Shown here piece by piece: positions 40,479 through 49,790 of a stretch of 64,000 bases of DNA. A model generated the notes under the pieces. That model ran no database searches. It was not told the DNA's origin and saw only the letters and a list, made by a program, of their open reading frames with translations. Positions within the stretch are counted from its first letter, which is position 1. Each line of letters begins with the position of its first letter. The DNA lies in contig CAKUGY010000002.1 in NCBI GenBank assembly GCA_934654835.1, positions 62,001 to 126,000 on the forward strand, read 5' to 3'. Source of the stretch: an uncultured Collinsella sp. (lineage in GTDB: Bacteria; Actinomycetota; Coriobacteriia; Coriobacteriales; Coriobacteriaceae). A program made the translations under genes and the position numbers.

Positions 40479-40616
40479 TTTGGGGGTGCTTGGGTGGTGG
40501 CGGTGCGCGGAGTCGTAGTGTGATTTGCGTCGGTGTCCGCGCGGCTCGGTATACTGGTACGGCTCAAACTATGGCGCTGCCCGCAGGCGCGCCGTCCGTC
40601 AGATGAGGAGTCGCCC

Positions 40617-43511
40617 ATGACCCAGCCCTTGCCCTGGGAAAAGAACACCGCCGCGCCCGTCCCGCCCGCGCCGGAGCCCGTGCCGCTCGATGCGTACACT
40701 GCTCCCGCCGCGCCGGAGCCCGAGCTCGTTCCGCTCGACATCTACGACGCCCCGGCTCCCGCACCCAAACCCGCCGTCGATATCGATAGCCTCAATCCCG
40801 CCCAGCGCGAGGCGGTCCTGACCACCGAGGGCCCGCTGCTGGTCCTTGCCGGCGCCGGCTCGGGCAAGACCCGCGTCCTGACCTTCCGCATCGCCCACAT
40901 GCTGGGCGACCTGGGCGTTAAGCCCTGGCAGGTCCTTGCCATCACGTTTACCAACAAGGCCGCGGCCGAGATGCGCGAGCGTCTGGCCGCACTCATCCCC
41001 AACGGCACCCGCGGCATGTGGGTGTGCACCTTCCACGCCATGTGCGTGCGCATGCTGCGCGAGGACGCCGACCTGCTGGGCTATACCGGCCAGTTCACCA
41101 TCTACGATGACGATGATTCCAAGCGCATGGTGCGCGACATTATGCAGGCGCTCGGCATCGAGCAAAAGCAGTTCCCCATCAACATGATCCGCAGCAAGAT
41201 CAGCTCGGCCAAAAACGCCATGATCGGGCCCGAGGACATGCTCAAATCCGCCGACAGCCCCAACGACAAAAAGGCCGCGCAGGTCTACCTGGAGCTGGAG
41301 CGCCGCTTGCGCGCCGCCAACGCCATGGACTTCGACGACCTGCTTGTGCGCACGCTCGAGCTGCTGCGCACCCGTCCCGAGGTGCTCGACAAGTACCAGG
41401 AGCGCTTCCGCTACATTAGCGTCGACGAGTATCAGGACACCAACCACGTCCAGTACGAGATCGCCAACCTGCTGGCCGCCAAGTACCAAAACCTCATGGT
41501 CGTGGGCGACGACGACCAGTCCATTTACAGCTGGCGCGGCGCCGACATCACCAATATCCTGGACTTCGAGAAGGACTTTAAAAACTGCAAGACCGTCAAG
41601 CTGGAGCAGAACTACCGCTCCACGGGTCATATCCTGAGCGCCGCCAACGCCGTGGTGCGCCACAACTCGCAGCGCAAGGACAAGCGCCTGTTCACGGCCG
41701 AGGGCGATGGCGAGAAGATCCAGGCCTTCCAGGCGAGCGATGAGCGCGACGAGGGCCGCTGGATCGCCGGCGAGATCGAGAAGCTGCACTCCAAGGGTAC
41801 GAGCTACGACGACATCGCCGTGTTCTACCGCACCAACGCCCAGTCTCGTATCCTCGAAGATATGTTCCTGCGCGCGGGCGTGCCCTACAAGATCGTGGGC
41901 GGCACGCGATTCTTCGATCGTGCCGAGATCCGCGACGTCATGGCCTACCTCAAGATGATCGTGAACCCGGCAGACGAGATGAGCGTCAAGCGCGTCATCA
42001 ACACGCCGCGCCGCGGTATCGGCTCCACCTCGATTCAAAAGATCGAGCAGCTGGCGCGCGATAACCGCTGTTCGTTCTTCCAGGCCTGCGAGATCGCGAC
42101 GGCCGAGACCGGCATGTTTAGCGCCAAGGTGCGCAACGGCCTGTCGAGCTTTGTGGCGCTGGTTCGTGAGGGTCGCCGTATGGACGGCGAGCTCAAGGAT
42201 GTCGTCGAGATGATCGTCGACAAGACGGGCCTGCTGCAGGCGTTCCGCGCCGAGGGCACTATGGAGTCCGAGAGTCGCGCCGAGAACATCCAGGAATTCC
42301 TGGGCGTTGCTGCCGAATTTGAGGAGACGCACGAGGATATCGAGGGCACGCTCGAGAGCTTAGAAGAGCTGCGCGCGGCCGGCGTTGCCGATGTGCCTGC
42401 CGACGCTGAGCCCGAGCCCGTCGTGGTGAGCGTGCCCGCACCGGAGCCGGGGCCGTCTGCGCCCGCGTCCTCGTTTGAGGCACTGGTCGGCGCTCGCGAC
42501 GCCGCTGGCTCCAATCCGCTCGATAGCCTGGCCGCCCCGGCGCTCTCGCCGCAGGACGCTCTGGCCGCCGCCATCGCGGGCAACGCCTATGCCGCGCCGA
42601 CGGAGCTGCCGGCCGGTGCCGTGCATGCCGACGAAATCGAGCGCACTTACGGCCCGCTCACCTGCAAGGCGCTGCCTGCCCTCATGGAATGGCTGGCCCT
42701 GCGCTCCGACCTGGATTCTCTTGCCGGCGAGACGCATGCCATCACCATGATGACCATCCACTCCGCCAAGGGCCTGGAGTTCCCGGCGGTCTTCGTGGCC
42801 GGCATGGAGGAGGGCATCTTCCCGCACGTGCACGACTTTGGCGGCAGCGACGATCCAGGCAAGCTCGAGGAGGAGCGCCGTTTGGCCTACGTCGCCATCA
42901 CGCGCGCCCGCAAGCGCCTGTTCCTAACATATGCAGCGACGCGTCGTACCTACGGCTCGACTTCGGCCAACCCGCGCTCGCGCTTCCTCAACGAGATTCC
43001 GTTTGAGGATATCGAGTTTAGTGGCATTGGCTCTGCGGGTTTTGAGGGTACAGGCTGGGAGAAGCGCGGCGACCGTCACGGTACCTTTGGCTCGGGCATG
43101 GGCTCGGACATGTATGGTGGCAAGGTGTTTGGCTCGCGCACGCGCTCGACCGGCGGTTCCGGCTCGCGTGGCGGATCGAGCTTCGACGACTTCTTTGGCG
43201 GCAGCAGCTACGGAACCGAGCGCCATCGTGGGGTTTCGCCCGATGCCGGTCGCGTTGCCTCGACCTTTGGCTCGGGTGCGCCGCGCGCCAAGAAGCCGTC
43301 GTCCAAGGTGTCGCCGACGGTGGAGCGCAAGGTCGATCGCGCCAGCGCATCGCAGGACTTTGCCGCGGGCGATACCGTGAGCCACAAGACCTTTGGCACG
43401 GGCACCGTGATCTCGGTCGTCGGAGACATGATTGAGGTCCAATTCGAAAAGACCGGCCAGACCAAAAAGCTGATGAAGGGCTTTGCGCCAATCGTTAAGC
43501 TGAATGCCTAA
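40617..43511 (+). CDS. pcrA: UvrD/PcrA-type superfamily 1A DNA helicase
   Basis: A 964-residue 3'-5' helicase for replication restart and repair. An unusual proline/alanine-rich N-terminus (about 55 residues) precedes LNPAQREAVLTTEGPLLVLA and Walker A AGAGSGKTR. Motif II appears as VDEYQDTNHVQYE, motif III as GDDDQSIYSWRGAD, then FRYISV, MTIHSAKGLEFPAVF and VAITRARKRLFLTYA. A Pro/Ala/Glu-rich insertion of about 90 residues interrupts the 2B region near 610-700. The C-terminus carries a glycine/serine-rich linker and a Tudor-like end, GDTVSHKTFGTGTVISVVGD, which in PcrA binds RNA polymerase. GAGGAG precedes the ATG. Confidence 0.94.
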   Translation: MTQPLPWEKNTAAPVPPAPEPVPLDAYTAPAAPEPELVPLDIYDAPAPAPKPAVDIDSLNPAQREAVLTTEGPLLVLAGAGSGKTRVLTFRIAHMLGDLGVKPWQVLAITFTNKAAAEMRERLAALIPNGTRGMWVCTFHAMCVRMLREDADLLGYTGQFTIYDDDDSKRMVRDIMQALGIEQKQFPINMIRSKISSAKNAMIGPEDMLKSADSPNDKKAAQVYLELERRLRAANAMDFDDLLVRTLELLRTRPEVLDKYQERFRYISVDEYQDTNHVQYEIANLLAAKYQNLMVVGDDDQSIYSWRGADITNILDFEKDFKNCKTVKLEQNYRSTGHILSAANAVVRHNSQRKDKRLFTAEGDGEKIQAFQASDERDEGRWIAGEIEKLHSKGTSYDDIAVFYRTNAQSRILEDMFLRAGVPYKIVGGTRFFDRAEIRDVMAYLKMIVNPADEMSVKRVINTPRRGIGSTSIQKIEQLARDNRCSFFQACEIATAETGMFSAKVRNGLSSFVALVREGRRMDGELKDVVEMIVDKTGLLQAFRAEGTMESESRAENIQEFLGVAAEFEETHEDIEGTLESLEELRAAGVADVPADAEPEPVVVSVPAPEPGPSAPASSFEALVGARDAAGSNPLDSLAAPALSPQDALAAAIAGNAYAAPTELPAGAVHADEIERTYGPLTCKALPALMEWLALRSDLDSLAGETHAITMMTIHSAKGLEFPAVFVAGMEEGIFPHVHDFGGSDDPGKLEEERRLAYVAITRARKRLFLTYAATRRTYGSTSANPRSRFLNEIPFEDIEFSGIGSAGFEGTGWEKRGDRHGTFGSGMGSDMYGGKVFGSRTRSTGGSGSRGGSSFDDFFGGSSYGTERHRGVSPDAGRVASTFGSGAPRAKKPSSKVSPTVERKVDRASASQDFAAGDTVSHKTFGTGTVISVVGDMIEVQFEKTGQTKKLMKGFAPIVKLNA

Positions 43512-43525
43512 CTGCGAGGTTGACC

Positions 43526-43640
43526 GGGCGCGCCGGGGGCTTTGGTCGCCTGCTCGGACAGTCCTGCTCGCACGGAGAGCACATTAAGTGCTCTCCGGCT
43601 CGTGCGGAACTCGCGATCGACCAAAGCCCCCGTCGCGCCC
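43526..43640. repeat. 115-bp nested palindrome after pcrA
   Basis: Outer arms GGGCGCGCCGGGGGCTTTGG and complement enclose an inner hairpin CGGAGAGCAC/GTGCTCTCCG at 43573-43597. It starts 15 bp after the pcrA stop. Confidence 0.75.
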
Positions 43641-43739
43641 TCTTCCTTGTGGCGTTACGGCTCGCAGCGGATGGGCGCAGCTCTGCTCGTTCGCTTTTTG
43701 GTCTGGAAAACCGGGTGGGCTGATATATAGATATGAGCA

Positions 43740-43775
43740 GGGGCTCCCCCGTCGAAGAACGGGGGAGCCCCTTGT
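43740..43775. terminator. Terminator between pcrA and manA
   Basis: GGGGCTCCCCCGT pairs with ACGGGGGAGCCCC around six bases, with TTGTT following. It is 25 bp downstream of the manA stop on the minus strand and could serve either gene. Confidence 0.75.
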
Positions 43776-43799
43776 TACATTTTGGGTTGTTGCTGCGGC

Positions 43800-44732
43800 T
43801 TAGAGATGGCTAATGATTAGCTCCATGGTGCCCTCGAGCTCGATCTTGTTCACGGTGCTGGGCGCCAGCAGGTGGCTTCCCTTGTGGACGGGGTCGCCGC
43901 AGACGGTGCCTTCGCCGTTGATGACCGACAGGCACATGAAGGGCCAGCGCTGCTCCAAGGCCTTGCTGCCGTCGACGCGCACGCGATCGACGGTGTAACA
44001 GGGGTTGGACTCAAGCTCGGTCACGCCGTCGACCTCGGGTGCGGTCACGGTGCCGTCGGTCGGGGCCTGCGCGTTAAAGTTGATGCAGTCCAGGCTCTGC
44101 TCAATGTGCAGCGGACGCAGCTTGCCGTCGGTGCCGGGGCGATCGTAGTCGTACAGACGGTACGTCACGTCGCTCGACTGCTGCGTCTCCAAAATCAGCG
44201 TGCCGGTCTTGATGGCGTGCACGGTACCGGAGTTAATCTGGAAAAAGTCGCCCTTGTGGATCGGCAGGACGTTGAGCATCTCGTCCCAGTGACCCTCTTC
44301 GATCATCTGCGCGGCCTCGGCGCGGTCGTGCGCGCGCTGGCCGACGATGATCGTGGCGCCGGGCTCGCAATCCAGCACGTACCAGCACTCGGTCTTGCCC
44401 AGGCTGCCGTTCTCGTGCTCGGCGGCGTACTCGTCGTTGGGATGGATCTGGATCGACAGATCGTCCTTGGCGTCCAGAATCTTAATGAGCAGCGGGAACT
44501 CCTTGCCCTTGCAGTTGCCAAAGAGCTCGCGGTGCTCGGCCCACAGCCACGACAGCGTGTGGCCGGCGTACGGACCCTCGGCAATCTGGCAGTCGCCGTT
44601 GGGATGTGCCGAGATGGCCCAGCACTCACCGATGGGGCCTTCGGGAATGTCATAGCCAAAGACGGTCTCCAGCTGACGGCCGCCCCAAATCTTCTCGTGG
44701 AAGATCGGCGTGAGTTTAATCAAATCGGACAT
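43800..44732 (-). CDS. manA: Class I mannose-6-phosphate isomerase
   Basis: A 310-residue zinc-dependent cupin enzyme interconverting mannose-6-phosphate and fructose-6-phosphate. It shows KIWGGRQLETVFGYD, the zinc-site region LSIQIHPNDEYAAEHE, GKTECWYVLDCEPGA, and FQINSGTVHAIKTGTLILE. It is the short form of about 310 residues typical of Firmicutes/Actinobacteria. The ATG at 44732 is preferred over one six bases earlier, which leaves no room for the GGGGG ribosome site. A GntR/UTRA regulator gene lies 72 bp upstream in the same orientation. Confidence 0.93.
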   Translation of the reverse strand: MSDLIKLTPIFHEKIWGGRQLETVFGYDIPEGPIGECWAISAHPNGDCQIAEGPYAGHTLSWLWAEHRELFGNCKGKEFPLLIKILDAKDDLSIQIHPNDEYAAEHENGSLGKTECWYVLDCEPGATIIVGQRAHDRAEAAQMIEEGHWDEMLNVLPIHKGDFFQINSGTVHAIKTGTLILETQQSSDVTYRLYDYDRPGTDGKLRPLHIEQSLDCINFNAQAPTDGTVTAPEVDGVTELESNPCYTVDRVRVDGSKALEQRWPFMCLSVINGEGTVCGDPVHKGSHLLAPSTVNKIELEGTMELIISHL

Positions 44733-44804
44733 GTGCATACCCCCATCAGGTTGCGCGGGCGCCGCGCAAAACGGTTCAAAGCGAGCGCCCGCCGGATTAC
44801 AAAC

Positions 44805-45524
44805 TTAAGCCAACGTCACGTTATGCAGCTCAAAACGGTCGCCGACGTTGCGCGAAATCGAGTACTCAAACGCGGCGCCGCTGTCCAAAAAGCCAATCTG
44901 GTTGAGCTCGAGCAGGGGAGAGCCGGGCTTTACGTTCAAGCGCTCAGCCTCTTCCTCGGTTGCCGCCACGGCACGGATGGTGCGGTGGAAGCTCGAGATC
45001 TTAAGCCCGCATTGCTCGCGGATATAGCTGTAGACCGACGCGTACAGGTCCTTTTTCTTCAGGCCCGGGATCAGCTCGAGCGGCATATAGGTGTACTCGA
45101 TAACGATGGGCAGGCCATCGACCTCGCGTACGCGCACGATGTGATAGGCAAAGTCGTCTTCGGCCATTCCCAGCTGGGTGGCAACCTCTGCCGGCGGATT
45201 GACGATCGAGAAATCGTAGACCACCGAGGCCACCTTCTCGCCGCGATGCTCGTAGGTAAAGCCCTGCGCGCGGTCGTTTCTGCCTTGGAAAAACGCTTTG
45301 CCGGGAAGCCCTGCGGTGTCCTTGACGTAGGTGCCCGATCCACGACGGCTGGTAACAAGACCTTCCTCGGTAATCTGTTCAATCGCTCGTTTGACGGTGA
45401 TTTTGGAAACGCTATACAGCTCGCAGAACTCAACGACGGTGGGCAGCTTGTCGCCTGGTTTAAGGGCACCATCCTCGATGCTGCGACGAATATCCGCAGC
45501 TATCGATTCATATTTGGGAATCAT
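44805..45524 (-). CDS. GntR-family transcriptional regulator (HutC/UTRA type)
   Basis: A 239-residue regulator. The N-terminal winged helix reads ESIAADIRRSIEDGALKPGD and ITVKRAIEQITEEGLVTSRR. The UTRA effector domain follows, with AEDDFAYHIVRVREVDGLP and SFHRTIRAVAATEEEAERL. UTRA regulators commonly sense phosphorylated sugars. Its position upstream of manA suggests control of mannose or amino-sugar use, perhaps including the divergent glucokinase gene. An A/T-rich region with a perfect 12-bp palindrome lies upstream of its start. Confidence 0.92.
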   Translation of the reverse strand: MIPKYESIAADIRRSIEDGALKPGDKLPTVVEFCELYSVSKITVKRAIEQITEEGLVTSRRGSGTYVKDTAGLPGKAFFQGRNDRAQGFTYEHRGEKVASVVYDFSIVNPPAEVATQLGMAEDDFAYHIVRVREVDGLPIVIEYTYMPLELIPGLKKKDLYASVYSYIREQCGLKISSFHRTIRAVAATEEEAERLNVKPGSPLLELNQIGFLDSGAAFEYSISRNVGDRFELHNVTLA

Positions 45525-45539
45525 GGAACCTCCCTTCCA

Positions 45540-45660
45540 GCTCGATTGAGTATAAAAGAAAGTATATTCAACATCTAAGTATCTCTATTACATTTTGGAA
45601 AAGTTTCGAGAAGGATATTATTAAAAGTCGCTTTACTTATTGAGCTAGAGCGCTCTAAAC
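45540..45660. promoter_or_regulatory. A/T-rich promoter region with palindrome TAGAGCGCTCTA
   Basis: About 120 bp of markedly A/T-rich sequence directly upstream of the GntR gene contains likely -10 elements. The perfect palindrome TAGAGCGCTCTA lies at 45646-45657. This fits a regulated promoter and possible operator. No binding-site match to a known regulator is claimed. Confidence 0.4.
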
Positions 45661-45769
45661 AGAAATCCTCAATGGTTGTTGCATCGAGCAAAATGCATCG
45701 CTTGGAGACGAAACCGAGTTGCCCTTGCGTTCAACGGGCAAGATCCCAGAGGGCTGCATTTCCCCAGAT

Positions 45770-45810
45770 AAAACCTGCCAAAACAAACCTGTCCCTTTTT
45801 GGCAGGTTTT
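45770..45810 (+). repeat. Hairpin with CCTGTCCC loop upstream of the glucokinase gene
   Basis: AAAACCTGCCAAAA pairs perfectly with TTTTGGCAGGTTTT around CAAACCTGTCCCT. It resembles a terminator, 54 bp before the glucokinase start, and may attenuate it. The loop motif recurs at 5964-6004 on a different stem. Confidence 0.7.
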
Positions 45811-45864
45811 TGCCTTGGGAGCGGTACCATACAGGCAATGTTTAAACGAGAAAGGTGGGCTCCC

Positions 45865-46818
45865 ATGGAACCTAAGCAGTACTACATCGGCATTGACGTC
45901 GGCGGCACTTCGGTTAAGGAGGGCCTGTTCGACGAGGATGGCAATCTGCTTGCCAAGGCCAGCGTGCCCACGCCTCCCATCGTCGACGCTGCGGGCTTTG
46001 CCGCGGTGACCGAGGCCATCGACCAGGTGGTCGCCAAGGCCCAGATTCCGCGCGCCTTTGTGGCGGGTATCGGCCTGGCCGTTCCGTGCCCCATTCCGGC
46101 ATCGGGCGATGCCAAGGTCAAGGCCAACATTGCCATCAACCTGCCCGAGCTGAGGATTGCCATCCAGGAGCACTGCCCCGATGCGGTCGTGAAGTACGAG
46201 AACGACGCCAACGCCGCTGCCATGGGCGAGGCCTGGCTCGGCTCTGCCAAGGGCGTGCAGAACGTGGTGATGGTTACCATCGGTACCGGTGTCGGCGGTG
46301 GCGTCATCATCAACGGCGACGTGGTGTCGGGCGTTGTGGGTGCCGGCGGCGAGATCGGCCACATGTGCCTGAACCCGGCCGAGGAGCGTACCTGCGGCTG
46401 CGGCGGCCATGGCCACCTGGAGCAGTATTCCAGCGCCACCGGCGTGGTGAGCAACTACCTTGCCGAGTGCAAGGCTGCGGGCGTCGAGCCCATCGAGCTC
46501 ACCGGTCCCTCCGATTCCAAGGACGTGTTCCAGGCCTGCCGCGAGGGTGACGAGCTCGCGCTGGCTGCGGCCGATACCATGGCCGACTACCTCGGCCGCG
46601 CCCTGGCGCTCATCGCCAACGTGGTCGATCCCGAGATGTTCCTGATCGGCGGCGGTGCCTCCGCCTCGGCCGACGTCTACCTCGACGCCGTGCGCGAGCA
46701 CTTTAAGCAGTACGCGCTTTCTGCCTCGCGCGAGACGCCCATCGAGGTCGCCTCGCTCGGCAACGACGCCGGCATCATCGGCGCCGCCTACGTAGCCCTG
46801 CGCGCCGCCGGCAAATAG
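45865..46818 (+). CDS. ROK-family glucokinase
   Basis: A 317-residue ROK sugar kinase. ATP-binding begins YYIGIDVGGTSVKEGLFDE. The catalytic aspartate lies in KYENDANAAAMGE, followed by MVTIGTGVGGGVIINGDV and EIGHMCLNP. The ROK zinc motif normally CxCGxxGCxE reads CGCGGHGHLE here, with histidine replacing the third cysteine. Glucose is the usual substrate, but other hexoses or N-acetylsugars cannot be ruled out. The start at 45865 follows GAAAGGTGG. It is divergent from the GntR regulator and ends at a GGTCAGGTT-type element. Confidence 0.9.
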   Translation: MEPKQYYIGIDVGGTSVKEGLFDEDGNLLAKASVPTPPIVDAAGFAAVTEAIDQVVAKAQIPRAFVAGIGLAVPCPIPASGDAKVKANIAINLPELRIAIQEHCPDAVVKYENDANAAAMGEAWLGSAKGVQNVVMVTIGTGVGGGVIINGDVVSGVVGAGGEIGHMCLNPAEERTCGCGGHGHLEQYSSATGVVSNYLAECKAAGVEPIELTGPSDSKDVFQACREGDELALAAADTMADYLGRALALIANVVDPEMFLIGGGASASADVYLDAVREHFKQYALSASRETPIEVASLGNDAGIIGAAYVALRAAGK

Positions 46819-46880
46819 CTGGTGCAAGGGGGTCAGGTTACTTTGCACCAACATGGTGCAAAGGTGACAGACTTGGCCCC
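46819..46880. repeat. GGTCAGGTT palindromic element, copy 2 (decayed)
   Basis: GGGGGTCAGGTTACTTTGCACCA faces TGGTGCAAAGGTGACAGACTTGGCCCC with the inner stem intact and the outer one degraded. It starts at the base after the glucokinase stop. It is related to 39275-39345. Confidence 0.65.
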
Positions 46881-46984
46881 TAGGCTTGCCCCAAATTGCG
46901 CCGCGGCCCTTCTGTCTGCGAAGGCTCGGCGCCAGCGTGCTACCATAGCTACGTTTAGGTACACACATCAAGTGGAGGATATCC

Positions 46985-47908
46985 ATGGCAAACGTTCTTG
47001 TCTTTGGTCACCAGAACCCCGATAACGACGCCATCATGAGCGCCGTCGTCCTGTCTCAGCTGCTCAACCAGGTCGAGTATGCCGGCAACACCTACGAGGC
47101 CTGCGCCCTGGGCCAGCTCCCGGCCGAGTCCGCCAAGCTGCTCGCCGATGCCGGCATTGCCGAGCCTCGCGTGATCGAGTCCGTCGAGGCCGGTCAGCTC
47201 GTCGTCCTCACCGACCACAACGAGTCTGCCCAGTCCGTCGCCGGCCTTAAGGACGCTACGGTCTTTGGCGTTGTCGACCATCACCGCATCGGCGACTTCG
47301 AGACCGCCGGCCCGCTGCACTACATCTGCCTGCCCTGGGGCTCCAGCTGCACCATCGTCACCAAGCTCGCCGGCGTGCTCGGCGTCGAGCTTTCCGACGT
47401 TCAGGCCAAGCTGCTGCTCTCGGCCATGATGACCGACACGCTCATGCTCAAGAGCCCCACCACCACCGCTGTCGACTGCGTCGTCGCCGCCAAGCTCGGC
47501 GAGCAGGTGGGTGTCGACCCGGTCAAGTTTGGCATGGAGGTCTTCCTCACCCGTCCGTCCGGCTCCTTCACCGCTGCCGAGATGGTCGGCAACGACATCA
47601 AGATGTTCGAGCCTGCCGGCAAGAAGCTGCTCATCGGCCAGTACGAGACCGTCGACAAGACCCGTGCGCTCGGCATGATCGACGAGATCCGCGAGGCCAT
47701 GCGCGCCTACGCCGCCGAGAAGGGTGCCGACGGCATCGTCCTGTGCATCACCGACATCATGGAGGAGGGCTCGCAGGTCCTGCTCGAGGGCGAGACCGAG
47801 GCTGCTCAGAAGGGCCTGGGCATTGCCGACGAGCACGACGGCGTTTGGATGCCGGGCGTCCTCTCCCGTAAGAAGCAGGTCGCTGCCCCCATCATGGCCG
47901 CCTGCTAG
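46985..47908 (+). CDS. ppaC: Manganese-dependent inorganic pyrophosphatase (family II)
   Basis: A 307-residue DHH-family enzyme hydrolysing pyrophosphate in the cytoplasm. The metal site reads VFGHQNPDNDAIMSA and VVDHHRIGDF. Substrate-binding residues appear later in PSGSFTAAEMVGND and the C-terminal LSRKKQV. The length is typical of family II without CBS domains. GGAGG precedes the ATG. It is a single-gene unit with its own terminator. Confidence 0.97.
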   Translation: MANVLVFGHQNPDNDAIMSAVVLSQLLNQVEYAGNTYEACALGQLPAESAKLLADAGIAEPRVIESVEAGQLVVLTDHNESAQSVAGLKDATVFGVVDHHRIGDFETAGPLHYICLPWGSSCTIVTKLAGVLGVELSDVQAKLLLSAMMTDTLMLKSPTTTAVDCVVAAKLGEQVGVDPVKFGMEVFLTRPSGSFTAAEMVGNDIKMFEPAGKKLLIGQYETVDKTRALGMIDEIREAMRAYAAEKGADGIVLCITDIMEEGSQVLLEGETEAAQKGLGIADEHDGVWMPGVLSRKKQVAAPIMAAC

Positions 47909-47929
47909 GTTCTTTTGACCTAACACCGA

Positions 47930-47968
47930 CGACCGGATCGCGGACGCTCCGCGCTCCGGTCGTTTTTT
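47930..47968 (+). terminator. Terminator after ppaC
   Basis: CGACCGGATCGCGGA pairs with CCGCGCTCCGGTCG around a short loop, followed by TTTTTT. Confidence 0.9.
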
Positions 47969-48175
47969 GTGCACGCGCCGCGTTGTCTCTTGGACAGGCG
48001 CGCCCGTGCCGTTGAGCAAATAATGTTCAACCTGTGGTTCCGCTTTTCGGTCGCGTCCGCACGGTATCTGTGCAGGGTAGGCTAGATGCAAGCGTAATAC
48101 GTTAGAGCGCGGCGCCGCCACTTGGGCGGGCCGTGCTTTTTTAAGACGGGAACCTTCCCGTGAAAGGAGCCGCCC

Positions 48176-49534
48176 ATGGCAGCACCCGAGCAGCTGTTCA
48201 ACGTCCGTGAGCGCAAGCGTTTTGAGCGCCACGACATTTGGGAGCGCATCGCCGAGAACGGCACGATTTCCGCCGCCGTTATGGTGTTTGCCGCCATCGC
48301 CGCCGTCATCTGCGCCAATACCGATGCCTACGAGGCCATCCATCACTTTTTGGAGACCCCGCTGTACGTGGGCCTAGGGCATTTCACGGCCGGCCTCACC
48401 GTCGAACTTTTCGTCAACGACTTCCTCATGGCGATCTTCTTTTTGCTGGTGGGCATCGAGCTTAAGTACGAGATGACGGTCGGCGAGCTCAAGAACCCGC
48501 GCCAAGCCATGCTCCCCATGCTGGCAGCCGTGGGCGGCGTCGTCGTTCCCGCCTGCATCTATCTCATCTTCAACCATGCCGGTGCCCACAATGGCTGGGC
48601 CATTCCCATGGCAACCGATATTGCCTTCGCGCTGGGCGTGCTATCGCTTTTGGGCAATCGCGTGCCCAACGGCGTGCGCGTGTTCTTCTCGACGCTCGCC
48701 ATCGCCGACGACCTGATCTCCATCGCCGCTATCGCCATCTTCTACGGCCAGAGCCCCAATCCGTTTTGGCTGGGCGCCGCTGCGGTTGTGACCTGCGCGC
48801 TCGTGTGGCTCAACAAGACGCAGCACTACCGCTTGGCTCCGTATACGGTGCTGGGCCTGCTGCTGTGGTTCTGCATGTTCAAGAGCGGCGTGCATGCCAC
48901 GCTCGCCGGCGTCATCCTGGCCTTTACCATCCCGGCCAAGTGCGGCGTCAAGCTCGATAGCCTGACCGATTGGCTGGGCGAGTGCCTGCCGCTGCTCGAC
49001 GACCGCTACGACGACGAGGCGCACATTCTGGGCCAGCACGACTTTACCGTCTCGACCACCAAGGTCGAGCGCGTCATGCACCGCGTGACCCCGCCGCTCA
49101 TCCGCATGGAGCGCCTGATCTCCACGCCGGTCAACTTTGTGATCCTGCCGATCTTCGCATTTGTCAACGCGCAGGTTCGTCTGGTGGGCGTGGACATGAG
49201 TACGCTGCTGACCGATCCGGTGACGCTCGGTGTGTACTTTGGCATGCTGCTGGGCAAGCCGATCGGTATCTTTGGCATGACATTCGCGCTGGTCAAGCTC
49301 AAGATTTCCGAGCTGCCGCATAACGTCAACTGGCACATGATCGCCGGCGTGGGCATTCTGGGCGGTATCGGCTTTACCATGTCGATTCTCATCAGTGGTC
49401 TTGCCTTCCCGACGGCTCAGTTCGAGGTTCTGGCTGCCAAGGCCGCCATCCTTGCCGGTTCGGTCACTGCCGCCGTGCTCGGCATGATCTACATGAGCGT
49501 GGTCTGCAAGCATCCCTCGCCCAAGGACGAGTAA
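48176..49534 (+). CDS. nhaA: Na+/H+ antiporter NhaA
   Basis: A 452-residue polytopic antiporter. After a charged N-terminus, helices include TISAAVMVFAAIAAVICAN. The family hallmarks ELFVNDFLMAIFFLLVGIE, MATDIAFALGVLSLLG and STLAIADDLISIAAIAIFY contain the paired aspartates used for ion transport. NhaA exports sodium in exchange for protons. At 452 residues it is longer than the E. coli form (388) because of an enlarged loop around LLDDRYDDEAHILGQHD. GAAAGGAG precedes the ATG. Confidence 0.96.
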   Translation: MAAPEQLFNVRERKRFERHDIWERIAENGTISAAVMVFAAIAAVICANTDAYEAIHHFLETPLYVGLGHFTAGLTVELFVNDFLMAIFFLLVGIELKYEMTVGELKNPRQAMLPMLAAVGGVVVPACIYLIFNHAGAHNGWAIPMATDIAFALGVLSLLGNRVPNGVRVFFSTLAIADDLISIAAIAIFYGQSPNPFWLGAAAVVTCALVWLNKTQHYRLAPYTVLGLLLWFCMFKSGVHATLAGVILAFTIPAKCGVKLDSLTDWLGECLPLLDDRYDDEAHILGQHDFTVSTTKVERVMHRVTPPLIRMERLISTPVNFVILPIFAFVNAQVRLVGVDMSTLLTDPVTLGVYFGMLLGKPIGIFGMTFALVKLKISELPHNVNWHMIAGVGILGGIGFTMSILISGLAFPTAQFEVLAAKAAILAGSVTAAVLGMIYMSVVCKHPSPKDE

Positions 49535-49626
49535 GAGCGCAAAACTAGGTTTGGCACCGACTCGAGCGCGTGCAAAATGCGGTTTAGAGCAGTGTTTGGT
49601 ATCCGTCGGAAACCCCTGCGGTCAAA

Positions 49627-49662
49627 AAACGCCGTTTGTGAGCACTGTCACAAACGGCGTTT
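49627..49662 (+). terminator. Terminator-like hairpin after nhaA
   Basis: AAACGCCGTTTGTGA pairs perfectly with TCACAAACGGCGTTT around six bases, followed by CATTTTA. Confidence 0.8.
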
Positions 49663-49790
49663 CATTTTACGTGCGAAAAATAATGAACAAATCTGTAAAT
49701 ACTGTACGTTAATATGCGGTCATCGGCTTTCAATTAAGCGCCGGTTGACGGTGAATAAGGAGTTTCGGGCTCAAGTTTGTCGGTTTTAAC

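Noticed and set aside
49577..49789. 70-codon open frame after nhaA
   Set aside because: It spans the nhaA terminator hairpin, lacks a ribosome site and shows no codon bias; the CxxC pairs arise partly from the palindrome.
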